DNA of 64,000 nucleotides, taken from NCBI RefSeq assembly GCF_000153285.1, contig NZ_CH724168.1, positions 2,333,455-2,397,454 on the forward strand, written 5' to 3'. Under the pieces are notes generated by a model, which had not been told where the DNA came from, made no database searches, and saw only the letters and a list, made by a program, of their open reading frames with translations. The DNA comes from Synechococcus sp. WH 7805 (lineage in GTDB: Bacteria; Cyanobacteriota; Cyanobacteriia; PCC-6307; Cyanobiaceae). The position numbers and the translations under genes are program-made. Of this stretch, positions 40,251 to 47,465 are shown in pieces. Position 1 is the first letter of the stretch. Every line of letters begins with the position of its first letter.

Positions 40251-40269
40251 GAAAAGCTTCGGGATCGGC

Positions 40270-40285
40270 GGGGGCTGTTGCCCCC
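40270..40285. terminator. GC hairpin after gluQ
   Basis: GGGGGC-TGTT-GCCCCC, a 6-bp stem with a tetraloop, 19 bases after the gluQ stop. No clear T-tract follows, so it may terminate weakly or protect the mRNA end. Confidence 0.45.
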
Positions 40286-40313
40286 ACACTGATCTCAACA
40301 TTCATTCGTGCTT

Positions 40314-40499
40314 ATGGCTATCTGCTCCAATTGCGGAGGAAGCGGAATTCAACGCGTCAATGATCAGCAATTCCGCACCTGCCTTGTTTGCCTTGGTCAT
40401 GGGGTTGTGGAGACCGAAAATTCATTGACTCAGTCCCAACCTGAATCATCCTCGCCATCGGCCATCAACGCAGTTGCTTCTTCCGTTGCTGCCAGATAA
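40314..40499 (+). CDS. small zinc-ribbon-like protein
   Basis: A 61-residue protein with two CxxC-type knuckles, CSNCGGSGIQ and CLVCLGHGVV, like a single DnaJ-type zinc-finger unit, followed by a Ser/Gln-rich tail. ATG at 40314 places CSNC at residues 4-7; a GTG at 40308 is possible. It overlaps by 35 bases a convergent 38-residue membrane ORF on the other strand, so one of the two ends may be mis-set. Confidence 0.65.
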   Translation: MAICSNCGGSGIQRVNDQQFRTCLVCLGHGVVETENSLTQSQPESSSPSAINAVASSVAAR

Positions 40500-40581
40500 A
40501 GAAGGTTGCCGTGGCCACCACGGCCAGCAGGGGAACGCTGGTGAAGAGCAGCAGGGCGACAGCAGTCCAGTCGGTGTACAT
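40465..40581 (-). CDS. 38-residue single-TM protein
   Basis: Starts MYTDWTAVALLLFTSVPL, has one hydrophobic helix of about 24 residues and ends in the basic tail QQRKKQLR. This is the typical build of very small thylakoid or cytochrome/photosystem accessory subunits, but it does not match any I can name. Too short for ordinary gene calling. It overlaps the tail of the zinc-ribbon gene on the opposite strand. Confidence 0.55.
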   Translation of the reverse strand: MYTDWTAVALLLFTSVPLLAVVATATFFIWQQRKKQLR

Positions 40582-40618
40582 CAGTTCAGCGATGAATCTG
40601 AGGCATTCTCTCAGGAGA

Positions 40619-40954
40619 ATGAACATCTCTGCTTCCGACCGGTGGATGAAAGGCTTGATTGGGCTGGCATTTGGGAGTCAACTCCTGATGATCCCTGCCA
40701 TGGCCAGTGCGCTTGATGGCATTAAGCCTGATCTCATCGCCTGCTTCACAACAGGGGTTGCCAGTCGTTGTGCCCGTGCCCTGGATCTCACCGAGCGCTT
40801 GCAGCGTCGGGCTGCCAACAGTGAGCGCTACCCCTGTCAGACCCAGTTGCTCGGTCTTCAGGCGGAGGTGGTGATGGTGCAGCTCTCTGAGGGGCGAGGC
40901 GAACAGGCCCTAGAGACCCTGCAGGCCAGTGATCGCGTCTGTCAGGGCCTGTGA
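40619..40954 (+). CDS. small secreted protein, unknown function
   Basis: Contains a signal-like segment GLIGLAFGSQLLMIPAMASA and a mature part with four Cys (LIACFTTGVASRCARALDL, ERYPCQTQLLG, SDRVCQGL) that could form two disulfides. ATGs at 40592, 40619 and 40646 are possible; 40646 gives the cleanest signal peptide. No family is recognised. The next gene, also secreted, starts 52 bases later. Confidence 0.6.
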   Translation: MNISASDRWMKGLIGLAFGSQLLMIPAMASALDGIKPDLIACFTTGVASRCARALDLTERLQRRAANSERYPCQTQLLGLQAEVVMVQLSEGRGEQALETLQASDRVCQGL

Positions 40955-41006
40955 TCGGCATTTCGATGCCAGTACCGGCAGACTGAGCGTCCTGCTGATA
41001 ACAGTT

Positions 41007-41273
41007 ATGAAGGCGATTGTGAGGTCCATCTCCACGACGGCCCTCTGGGCAGTTTTGATCCAGTTGGCAAATCCTGCTAACGCCCAAATTCGCTTCGACG
41101 ATTGCCAGCCTGCTGCGGGGGGAGGGATCACCTGCAACACCGTGCCCTACGGAAATACCAGGGCCAACATGATTGATGGTGAGTATGGATTGCTTGATCA
41201 AGCCAGTCCTGGCTGGGCTGAATACAATCCCTACGAGGGTTATGACGACATGTTGGGTGGCAATCAGACCTGA
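41007..41273 (+). CDS. small secreted protein, unknown function
   Basis: An 88-residue protein with signal peptide MKAIVRSISTTALWAVLIQL ending near ANPANAQ, and a mature domain IRFDDCQPAAGGGITCNTVP with two Cys, then NMIDGEYGLLDQASPGW and a Tyr/Asp/Gly-rich end. No known domain. The mature sequence looks strongly constrained, and the preceding gene is also secreted with Cys pairs. Confidence 0.7.
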   Translation: MKAIVRSISTTALWAVLIQLANPANAQIRFDDCQPAAGGGITCNTVPYGNTRANMIDGEYGLLDQASPGWAEYNPYEGYDDMLGGNQT

Positions 41274-41285
41274 TGGTGATTGAAA

Positions 41286-42533
41286 TTAGTCAAAAACATG
41301 TCCATGGTGATAGCGCTCATCCCGGCCGGCAGCCTCAGTGAGGCTCGCGACATTTTTGCGTGTGAAGAATCCTTCAAAACCATGGCACCGCTCCACATAC
41401 TCAGTGATCAGAACTGAATACTCAGAGTGTTTTGAGAAGATCTGCTTGAGATCCGGCTGATCTCCACACTCTCCAATCACCTTGGCTAGAAACGAAATAC
41501 CGTGGGTGCGTAATTGTGCAACCACGAAGTCGACATTTTTTTGTTCATTGTTGTGGTCACCATCGGTCACTTCATAGGCAATGTGATGCATGCGGCGGCC
41601 AAAGTTGCGAACAAAGTCTTCGGTGGGCATTGGCAGGTTTTCGAATGAATTCACAAAGGATGGTGTGTTGTTGGCCGTGAACACTTTGGCTGGTGAGCAC
41701 TTGTCATCTTTCACTGCTGGGTGCCGGGTGACATTGGTTGAGGAGTTCATCTCTTCAATGTTGTAAGCGCCCCAGAAGTAGTAGTTCGAGAGGGTCAGGA
41801 ATTCGAGAATGGCGTCTTCACGCTCTCCTGCCAACACGCGGGTGGCCATGTGATCCACGCCCTCGATCAGGTGACTGATCCCCAGCGCATCGCCCAGTTC
41901 CTCCTGCTCTTTGAGACGTTTCTGCTCTGGACCTGTGAGTTGAAAGGGTTGTCCCAGCTCCCACTCATCAGGATCCTCGAATGGCCTCTGGCTGTAGCCG
42001 ACACGATTGTGGGTGAAATCGGAAGGCACGCTGAAATGCAATGCCTCCAGTGCATACAAACTGTTGGTGCATTCGCCTGGATCGTTGAAGCGGATGTTGC
42101 AGCTTTCCAGCAGCTCCTGGGTGCATTGCAGATCGCTGGTGTGGAACACTTCACCCACATAACGGGCATTGGGTTTACGCCGTGCCAGCGGATACATCAT
42201 GTTGAGTTGCTTGATCTCGTCCTCATAGGACGCAGCCAATGGCTCCATCACGATCAGACGAGGGAAGGTTGGCTTGGAGCCGAGAACAAAGATCCGATGC
42301 GTGGCGCTGATGTAACTGCCGATCAGTCGATAGGGCGTCATCACGGCCAACTCACTGAGGTAAGGCAAGCCGTCCGCCGTTTCCACATGCACAATCAGTG
42401 CCCTAATGTTGCCGAGCAGCTGATCGAGTCCCAGCCTCAGGCGACGTTCATAGATTTTCAGGCGGTATTCCTCAAAGAACTCTGAGTTGCGTTTGTCCCC
42501 CTGGGGGGTCTGTTTCAGCAGATCAATGCCCAT
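41286..42533 (-). CDS. HPPD-like vicinal-oxygen-chelate protein
   Basis: A 415-residue protein not matching a family I can name exactly, but the C-terminal half looks like a two-module VOC domain of the 4-hydroxyphenylpyruvate dioxygenase type. GVDHMATRV (His228), RRMHHIAYEVTDGD (His316/317) and YSVLITEYVERC (Glu378) are spaced like the 2-His-1-Glu iron ligands, and HGFEGFFTRKN resembles the HPPD C-terminal helix region. The N-terminal 200 residues are divergent. An iron dioxygenase role is inference. A second VOC protein lies at 43704-44246. Confidence 0.6.
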   Translation of the reverse strand: MGIDLLKQTPQGDKRNSEFFEEYRLKIYERRLRLGLDQLLGNIRALIVHVETADGLPYLSELAVMTPYRLIGSYISATHRIFVLGSKPTFPRLIVMEPLAASYEDEIKQLNMMYPLARRKPNARYVGEVFHTSDLQCTQELLESCNIRFNDPGECTNSLYALEALHFSVPSDFTHNRVGYSQRPFEDPDEWELGQPFQLTGPEQKRLKEQEELGDALGISHLIEGVDHMATRVLAGEREDAILEFLTLSNYYFWGAYNIEEMNSSTNVTRHPAVKDDKCSPAKVFTANNTPSFVNSFENLPMPTEDFVRNFGRRMHHIAYEVTDGDHNNEQKNVDFVVAQLRTHGISFLAKVIGECGDQPDLKQIFSKHSEYSVLITEYVERCHGFEGFFTRKNVASLTEAAGRDERYHHGHVFD

Positions 42534-42850
42534 TGTGGTCTTGCCGTTGTTACCGACTTAGCAGAGCCAGATGCTGATCGTCTGGACTCTTGGCGACGAT
42601 TCGATCAGCATGGGTTGGATTCGTTTCTTGCGCATGGCCCAGGATCCAAATGCCACCAGCTCCCGTGAGCGCAATGTCCTGATGGTTTTGCTTTCGCCCT
42701 GGGCGTTGGGTCTGTGGCCGTGCCACCGATGAGGGAAGTGTTTTTGACGGATTTTCGGCGCCAGTGGGGACAAAACGGGCAAGTGTTTGAAACACCATTG
42801 CTCTCCGTGGCTTCGCGTGCTGATGCCTTGATCTAATTACGACCGATTCC
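42534..42850. other. 317-base intergenic region with one weak 53-codon ORF
   Basis: Between the HPPD-like gene and the zinc-motif gene. A plus-strand frame at 42571-42732 (MLIVWTLGDDSISMGWIRFL at its start) would encode 53 residues, without a ribosome site or known motif. Long reverse-strand frames here run into the neighbouring gene and look like antisense noise. No terminator or repeat was seen. Confidence 0.4.
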
Positions 42851-43315
42851 ATGCCATCAAAACCTAAAAATCGTGTTGGGGAGGTGTACGGCAAGCTCAC
42901 GGTCGTGCGGATTTCCGAGCGGCGTACCAAAAGCGGCAACGCGTTTTGGTGGTGTCGATGTGACTGCGGCCGTGAGCGGGAGGTTCCAGGAGACAAGCTC
43001 TCCCATAACACCAGCCGAAAGAAACCCGTGGTGAGTGCGTGCCTGCAGTGTTCAAGGGAGTTGCAGATCGAGGCCGTGACGATCAAAAATGATCGTGACG
43101 AAGTGCGCCGCCGCGAAGAGGCGCAGTCCAACCGACGTCAGCTGCAGGGTCAGGTGCCCGATAGCTGGCTTCGCTTGCCATTAACGGATGCTCATGCAAG
43201 GGAACTCGGGCAGGTGCTGTTTTTCCGCGGAACCCGTTGCCTGCGAAATCATTTGGCACCGTACAGGATTAACGGGGGATGTCTGGCTTGTGCAGGGCAA
43301 AAACCCTCGGCCTGA
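42851..43315 (+). CDS. Cys-rich zinc-motif protein, unknown function
   Basis: A 154-residue basic protein with cysteine clusters WWCRCDCGRERE, SACLQCSRE and GGCLACAGQ, suggesting one or two zinc ribbons. The opening KNRVGEVYGKLTVVRISERR resembles the N-termini of short zinc-ribbon proteins common in cyanobacteria and phages that accompany HNH or DNA-binding proteins. Nucleic-acid binding is likely but inferred. Confidence 0.7.
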   Translation: MPSKPKNRVGEVYGKLTVVRISERRTKSGNAFWWCRCDCGREREVPGDKLSHNTSRKKPVVSACLQCSRELQIEAVTIKNDRDEVRRREEAQSNRRQLQGQVPDSWLRLPLTDAHARELGQVLFFRGTRCLRNHLAPYRINGGCLACAGQKPSA

Positions 43316-43519
43316 TCTCAAAGTTCAGAATCATTGGTCATGAGTGTCTCTGTTGTTTGCATCCTTCCAGTCAATCCATTCAAATTGTGGGTGAGAAGAA
43401 ACCTAATTGCCTAGGTTGACGATTTAGGATTGCATTGGTCTTGTTGATGCCTTCTCGGCCAATTGAAGGGAGTATGGCCTTCGGTATGCAGCGCTTGACG
43501 GTGGGGCGGTGCTTCAGCC

Positions 43520-43651
43520 ATTGCTGCATGCTCGAACTCAGCGCTCCCAGCTTTTGCCATTTGAGCTGGCTTTGTCGATCATGATCCCACGTTGATTCAG
43601 TCGACTCTGGGGCACTCGGATATTGGCGCGACGAAGCATCTGGAATTATGA
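43520..43651 (+). pseudogene. tyrosine recombinase C-terminal relic
   Basis: The frame ending at the TGA at 43649-43651 reads DPTLIQSTLGHSDIGATKHL, the characteristic integrase box LGH(S/T)x(I)xxT near the C-terminus of tyrosine recombinases. The tract upstream is interrupted by an in-frame TGA at 43562, and the catalytic Arg/His box and final Tyr cannot be found, so it is a decayed fragment. The rest of the 388-base gap (43316-43703) shows no gene. It lies at the point where core genes give way to accessory ones. Confidence 0.6.
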
Positions 43652-43703
43652 ATGAATCATTTGAATGGATAGAAGTGAACGCCTTCCTACTCGCAGAAGA
43701 GGA

Positions 43704-44246
43704 TTAACCTGCCATGTTTTTTCTAAAGCGCTCTCGCCATTGATTCCACTGGATCGATTCGGGAAACTGGCGGATCAGAGCTTCTGTTTCTTCCATTAAT
43801 TGTTGGAAGGATTGTTTCATGTCCATCGGAACTGTTGCAATCGGTGGCGCATAGGTTTGTGTGTAGGCGAAAAATTCAATCGGATTATTTTCTGGATCAG
43901 TGAAATAGACAGACCAGCTCCCGCCATGGTTCATGGCTATGAGGTCGTCGTTAGGGGCGATAGATTGAATTGTTGAGAAATTTTCATGTAGATCTTGAGG
44001 GCTTGAGACTTCAAAGGAGATTTGATTGAACTGGGTTGGTAGATGATTTTTCCTTCCTGTTGCCAAGACAAGTTGATGGTGTTCGTGGGGGTCTTTGCTT
44101 AAAAATAACATTCTTGATCCTTGGAACTCCCAGGAATCTGTGATGAAAAATCCCAGCTTATCAACGTAAAATTCTTTCATGAGATCGAGGTCGTGTACGT
44201 AAAAGCCAAAATGTGAAGGTTGTGCCGACGCAAGAAAAGAAGGCAT
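43704..44246 (-). CDS. VOC/glyoxalase-family protein
   Basis: A 180-residue protein with a vicinal-oxygen-chelate domain: SHFGFYVHDLDLMKEFYVDK, GFFITDSWEF, FNQISFEVSSPQDLHE and WSVYFTDPENNPIEFFAYT with the terminal Glu ligand. Such domains bind a metal and act as dioxygenases or isomerases. A helical tail follows. GC is lower than the core genes. The substrate is unknown. Confidence 0.82.
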   Translation of the reverse strand: MPSFLASAQPSHFGFYVHDLDLMKEFYVDKLGFFITDSWEFQGSRMLFLSKDPHEHHQLVLATGRKNHLPTQFNQISFEVSSPQDLHENFSTIQSIAPNDDLIAMNHGGSWSVYFTDPENNPIEFFAYTQTYAPPIATVPMDMKQSFQQLMEETEALIRQFPESIQWNQWRERFRKNMAG

Positions 44247-44505
44247 GGATTGTGCTTCGTGTTGCTGCCATTTGAACCTTGTTGGGCGATGATGGCAATC
44301 CGATTGTTCTTATCTCTTTTACGCATCTGAGCCTGAGCCTCTGACTCAAGTGGTCAGAGCGAAAGCAAAAGTCGTGAGACCTTGGTGCGCTGTAGGCAGA
44401 AGTCGCATCATCCCAATGCAAGGTCGTTAAGTCTGGGGTGACCATTCCCCAGTCGCGCAATGCGCCAGGCATTGGAATGGTAAAAATCATGAAGCGGCGA
44501 TTGAC

Positions 44506-44673
44506 ATGCACTTAATCCGTTGCTGTGCGCTGACGCCTGAGACCACTCAGTACGCTCTGATTGTTGTGATTGCCCTTGTGGAAGCCGAACGGGCGAAGGT
44601 CACTGCTGTTGATAGAGAGGCTTGTGATCTTGGTGACCATGCTTTGGAGGTTTTGTCGCCCGAGTACCGTTGA
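44506..44673 (+). CDS. small 55-residue protein, unknown
   Basis: MHLIRCCALTPETTQYALIV begins a 55-residue frame with a plausible helix (YALIVVIALVEAERAKVTAV) and an acidic end. No ribosome site stands out and no family is recognised. The 259 bases before it (44247-44505) show only the short inverted repeat CTGGGG/CCCCAG near 44432-44451. Confidence 0.4.
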   Translation: MHLIRCCALTPETTQYALIVVIALVEAERAKVTAVDREACDLGDHALEVLSPEYR

Positions 44674-44717
44674 CCCCTGCCTAGGGAGCTGGAACGGATC
44701 AGACCTCTCAACCCCTC

Positions 44718-44954
44718 TTGGATGCCTTGGATCACCTCTGCTTGCAGGTTGAGGACGACCCAGAGCTACAGCGTCATTTTTATCTCGCCAACACTCCAGA
44801 GCAGATTGTGGGTCTGTCGCTGGATTTGGGCATCCTGATCGAGGCTGAAGACTTCCGAGCCTTGCTCAGAAGCGGTAGTACGGAGCGTTGGTACGTGCGT
44901 GGTGGTGACCAAACCAACCCCATTACCCATTTGAAACGGGTGTTTCGCGTTTGA
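44718..44954 (+). CDS. Nif11-like leader-peptide family protein
   Basis: A 78-residue protein resembling the Nif11 domain (LQVEDDPELQRHFYLANTPE, EQIVGLSLDLGILIEAEDFR) and ending WYVRGGDQTNPITHLKRVFRV. Nif11 domains serve as leader peptides for natural products such as prochlorosins in marine picocyanobacteria. Here a GG pair precedes a 15-residue tail with no Cys, so a lanthipeptide is excluded and the role is open. TTG at 44718 is the first start in a frame opened by a stop just upstream. Confidence 0.65.
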   Translation: MDALDHLCLQVEDDPELQRHFYLANTPEQIVGLSLDLGILIEAEDFRALLRSGSTERWYVRGGDQTNPITHLKRVFRV

Positions 44955-45095
44955 ATCCTTGAGCCCAGGTGCTCGTTCCGGTCAACGAAGGCCTCGTCAC
45001 CCACGTGTTGCCATTAGCCGCGACGTGACTTGTAGCGTTGGAGGATGCGCGATTCGGCAGGTTTTGCCACGTTGAAGTTACCGAGGCAATAACCG

Positions 45096-45242
45096 ATGAA
45101 TTTCACTGTGATCATTGTGGATGGAGCAGCAATCCATCCCGTTACTAGCCTCGAAGCCGAAACGGTTGAGGCTGCGTGGGAAGAAGCTCAGTCCCTCTAT
45201 CCATTTGCTGACCTTGCCTTGGTCGCTGATCAGGATGATTGA
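45096..45242 (+). CDS. small 48-residue acidic protein
   Basis: MNFTVIIVDGAAIHPVTSLE starts a 48-residue beta-alpha-like peptide ending DLALVADQDD. Too short for normal gene calling, but the composition is coherent and the stop lies just before the conserved leader at 45254. Function unknown. Confidence 0.5.
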   Translation: MNFTVIIVDGAAIHPVTSLEAETVEAAWEEAQSLYPFADLALVADQDD

Positions 45243-45253
45243 GATCCCCCAGA

Positions 45254-45376
45254 TGGGGGAGGCAGACGGCTGAAATCGGGCAAATCAATGGCTTCGTTGG
45301 GGGAGTTGGTCCGCAGCAGAAATGGCGATGCTGAAGAGGTCCAGGAGGGATGACCTCCACAACACACTTTTACTTA
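45254..45376 (+). promoter_or_regulatory. shared 5' leader, copy A
   Basis: Two TGGGGGAG boxes start at 45254 and 45298 (44 bases apart) with CTGAAATCGGGCAAA between them, followed by GCGATGCTG and a GGAGG-GATGA-CCTCC hairpin (45344-45358). In the same place GAGGTC (about 45335) could pair with GACCTC instead, giving an alternative fold. The same elements occur upstream of genes at 46532, 54709, 57198 and 60099. Shared transcriptional control plus an mRNA leader is inference. Confidence 0.75.
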
Positions 45377-45553
45377 ATGACCAACATCAACAACAGCGCG
45401 GTCACAACATCTGCCCTGATGCAGGCTGCCTCTTTGGTTGTTTTGGCTGTTGCTCCTCTTGCCGTTGGGGTCGGAATCGCCGCAATCAATGTCCCTGATG
45501 CTGAAGCGCGAGTCACCTGTCGTCCAATCGGGACTGCTTCCTACTGCCGCTGA
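45377..45553 (+). CDS. small secreted peptide, VTCRxIGxxxYCR family
   Basis: A 58-residue protein: MTNINNSAVTTSALMQAASL, a hydrophobic signal-like helix (VVLAVAPLAVGVGIAAINV), then DAEARVTCRPIGTASYCR. It is a close paralog of the gene at 46532. ATG at 45377 rather than 45350 is chosen because the paralog conserves MTNIN while the bases before it are part of the shared leader. A C-terminal Cys pair could form a disulfide after export. Flanked by leader A and 3' element A. Confidence 0.75.
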   Translation: MTNINNSAVTTSALMQAASLVVLAVAPLAVGVGIAAINVPDAEARVTCRPIGTASYCR

Positions 45554-45608
45554 TGCAGAGCCAGTCTGTCAGGAGGCCTGATGCCATTGTCGCGGGAGAA
45601 CTCGGCAG

Positions 45609-45708
45609 GCTGAAAGCCATACAAAACCCGCAAGGGAAAAGCAGGGGGCGTGGTTGTCGCTATCGATCTCCCGACACAACATTGTCTCCCCGTCTTAAAG
45701 GCGGGCTT
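45609..45708 (+). repeat. shared 3' element with terminator, copy A
   Basis: CTGAAAGCCATACAAAACCC, CCC-GCAA-GGG hairpin, GCAGGGGGCG, then TGTCG...CGACA stem around CTATCGATCTCC, and finally CCCGTC-TTAAA-GGCGGG with a T-run (about 45689-45710). Follows the secreted peptide gene directly. Also present at 46760, 56173, 57498 and 62561. Likely an mRNA 3' structure or small RNA with terminator. Confidence 0.8.
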
Positions 45709-45711
45709 TTC

Positions 45712-46395
45712 TTATATGCCAGCTTTGATGGCTTTAATGACTGCCTGTGTTCTGTCTTTAACACCCATCTTTCCGATGATGGAACTGACGTGAGTTTTCA
45801 CTGTCTCTGCACTCACAAAGAGGGTGTCAGCAATTTCCTTATTGGTCATCCCGCAGGAGAGCACTTTCAGTACTTCTATCTCTCGCTCAGACAGTTCAGG
45901 CAAGACCTCTATGCGCTCGTAGCCCGCAGCAGTCTGAACGTCTTGTGGATAGTAGTTTCCGCCTTCAGCAATGGCTGAAAGTGAACGGATGAAGTCACCA
46001 TCGATCCCTTTCCCCAAGGAGCTGATGAAGATCACGCCTTCAGCAAATGCATCAAGGGCTTCCCGCACGACTGCCTGTGTTTCCCGATGGAGGAACACCA
46101 GGGTTCTGGTTTCTGGGCTGAACTCCTTGACGTGTCTGGCAAGGCTGAGGCCATAGCCCTGCCCTAGGTTTTCCGTCACGAACAGAAGGTCAGGGGATCT
46201 CTTCCGACATGCATCCGCTGCCTCTTCCTGTGTGGTGTACGCCCCTATCAAGGAGTCACTGATGACAGGCACCAAGCTGAAGGAGGCAAGAGTCAGGAGG
46301 TCGCCCATGCAAGCCACCGCGGTCTTGCCGGCGAGGAGAGACTTGCCCTGATCCAAGGCCGATCGGATCTGTTCAGAGCGAAGCGGAAACTCCAT
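45712..46395 (-). CDS. LuxR-family regulator, receiver lacks Asp
   Basis: A 227-residue regulator with LuxR helix-turn-helix at the C-terminus (LPELSEREIEVLKVLSCGMT, IADTLFVSAETVKTHVSSII). The N-terminal receiver-like domain has LLFVTENLGQGYGLSLARHV where the phospho-Asp would be replaced by Glu. It is a distant paralog of the regulator at 27533. Located between two leader-bearing cassettes on the opposite strand; whether it controls them is not shown. Confidence 0.85.
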   Translation of the reverse strand: MEFPLRSEQIRSALDQGKSLLAGKTAVACMGDLLTLASFSLVPVISDSLIGAYTTQEEAADACRKRSPDLLFVTENLGQGYGLSLARHVKEFSPETRTLVFLHRETQAVVREALDAFAEGVIFISSLGKGIDGDFIRSLSAIAEGGNYYPQDVQTAAGYERIEVLPELSEREIEVLKVLSCGMTNKEIADTLFVSAETVKTHVSSIIGKMGVKDRTQAVIKAIKAGI

Positions 46396-46460
46396 ACCAG
46401 GTCTTGTGGCTCCCCCATTGTGACCAGTGAAATGACATCAGGACACCACTTTTGGGTGAT

Positions 46461-46531
46461 TTGGGAGAAGGGGTAAAGCAGCGATGGTGAAGAGGTCCAG
46501 GAGGGCGACCTCCTCAACCCACTTCAAACAA
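46461..46531 (+). promoter_or_regulatory. shared 5' leader, copy B (shortened)
   Basis: Contains TTGGGAGAAGGGG (a weak version of the boxes), GCGATGGTGAAGAGGTCCAG and the hairpin GGAGG-GCGA-CCTCC (46500-46513) with a GNRA tetraloop, 19 bases before the ATG. The stretch from GCGATG to the ATG is very close to copy A. Confidence 0.65.
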
Positions 46532-46711
46532 ATGACCAACATCAACACCACCGCCAACACCAAGAAAACCGGCATCAAGCAAGCCGCTTCTCTCGTCGCA
46601 ATGGCAGTAGGTCCTTTGGCAATCGTGATGGGAGTTGTGGCAATGAACGTTCCTGCTGCTGATGCGAGAGTCACCTGCCGTCAAATTGGCAATGCTGTTT
46701 ACTGCCGCTGA
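46532..46711 (+). CDS. small secreted peptide, VTCRxIGxxxYCR family
   Basis: A 59-residue paralog of 45377-45553: MTNINTTANTKKTGIKQAAS, a hydrophobic helix (LVAMAVGPLAIVMGVVAMNV), then ADARVTCRQIGNAVYCR. The conserved ends and variable helix show selection on the C-terminal motif. A longer in-frame start at 46484 exists only because the leader happens to be open here; copy A is out of frame, so MTNIN is the start. Confidence 0.75.
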   Translation: MTNINTTANTKKTGIKQAASLVAMAVGPLAIVMGVVAMNVPAADARVTCRQIGNAVYCR

Positions 46712-46759
46712 AACAGCTTCAAGCCACTGTCGGGATGCCTGATGCCTGATGCCTGAGGG

Positions 46760-46866
46760 CTGAGAGCCATACAAAACCCGCAAGGGAAAAGCAGGGGGTG
46801 CTGTGTTGTCGCTATCGATCTCCCGACAAAACATTCAGCCCTGTAAGCAATGGTGGGGTTTTTATT
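46760..46866 (+). repeat. shared 3' element with terminator, copy B
   Basis: CTGAGAGCCATACAAAACCC, CCC-GCAA-GGG, AGCAGGGGGTG, TTGTCGCTATCGATCTCCCG with TGTCG/CGACA, and a weaker terminator ending GGTGGGGTTTTT. Preceded by a GATGCCTGAT tandem. Directly follows the second secreted peptide gene. Confidence 0.78.
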
Positions 46867-46902
46867 GCAGCGGGTCATGCTTTTGGCAGTTGCCCCAAAC
46901 CA

Positions 46903-47121
46903 ATGCCCCTCGACATGCAGATGCCCCTTGCGCTGCTTCAGGACATGCTCCTAGCGCTTCGTGCCATCGCCCCTGATGTCTTCAAGGCTTGGCTGCCTCT
47001 AGGAATCGAGCTCCTTGGAGAGCCTGCTTTCATTGAGCTGATGGTTGGCTAGATCAACCCAATCTTCACGACTGACAAAGCAGACAGGCTGGTCGGTTCG
47101 CACCTAGGAGTGAGCCTCTAA
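46903..47121 (+). pseudogene. relic of DVFKAWL family gene, copy 1
   Basis: One frame reads MPLDMQMPLALLQDMLLALR, then PDVFKAWLPLGIELLGEPAF, an in-frame TAG at 47050 where a sister copy has TGG (Trp), then NPIFTTDKADRLVGSHLGVS to a TAA at 47119-47121. The continued similarity after the stop shows a nonsense-mutated gene. Related relics lie at 51672, 56905 and 59588. No known domain. Confidence 0.6.
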
Positions 47122-47222
47122 CCCTAGTTTTTGCAATGTTTCTGCACCCAAGTGACCAAGATCATTGGCAGCTTTGACGCAGGTCGTCAACCGGACCGGC
47201 AAGGCCCGAGAGATGGTGTGCT
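47083..47222 (+). repeat. second leader-type repeat, copy a
   Basis: GACAGGCTGGTCGGTT, GTGAGCCTCTAACCC, TTGCAATGTTTCTG, AAGTGACCAAGATCA, GGCAGCTTTGACGCAGGTC and AGAGATGGTGTG are repeated in order at 48353-48500. The start overlaps the tail of the relic gene. The final GATGGTG resembles the core of the main leader. It lies about 240 bases before the methyltransferase; the intervening part to 47465 shows no convincing gene. Confidence 0.6.
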
Positions 47223-47465
47223 CAAAGGTCGCCAGCATTAAACGAAGAATCAACAAACAATTCAACGACCAAACTTGCCTAATCGAATTTTACCCAGGAC
47301 TCGGCCTTGCTGGCTTCATCGAAAAGCCAGTGACTGAAGGGGGGAAGATTGGAAGACCCTGGGAAGTAGATTGTCGATATCAATCACTTTGCAAAACGTA
47401 AATTCATTTTTCATGAATTACCGTTAGGCGTAGTATATATTCAACAACAGCAGTTGCCGTGTCAA

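Noticed and set aside
42550-43131. Reverse frame of 193 codons
   Set aside because: Antisense to the Cys-motif gene; composition (Arg/Ser/His rich) typical of shadow frames.
45553-45978. Plus-strand reading frame of 141 codons
   Set aside because: Antisense to the LuxR gene and crossing the shared 3' element; no protein-like features.
47165-47401. 78-codon TTG frame
   Set aside because: Its first part is the second leader repeat, which is non-coding in the other copy.
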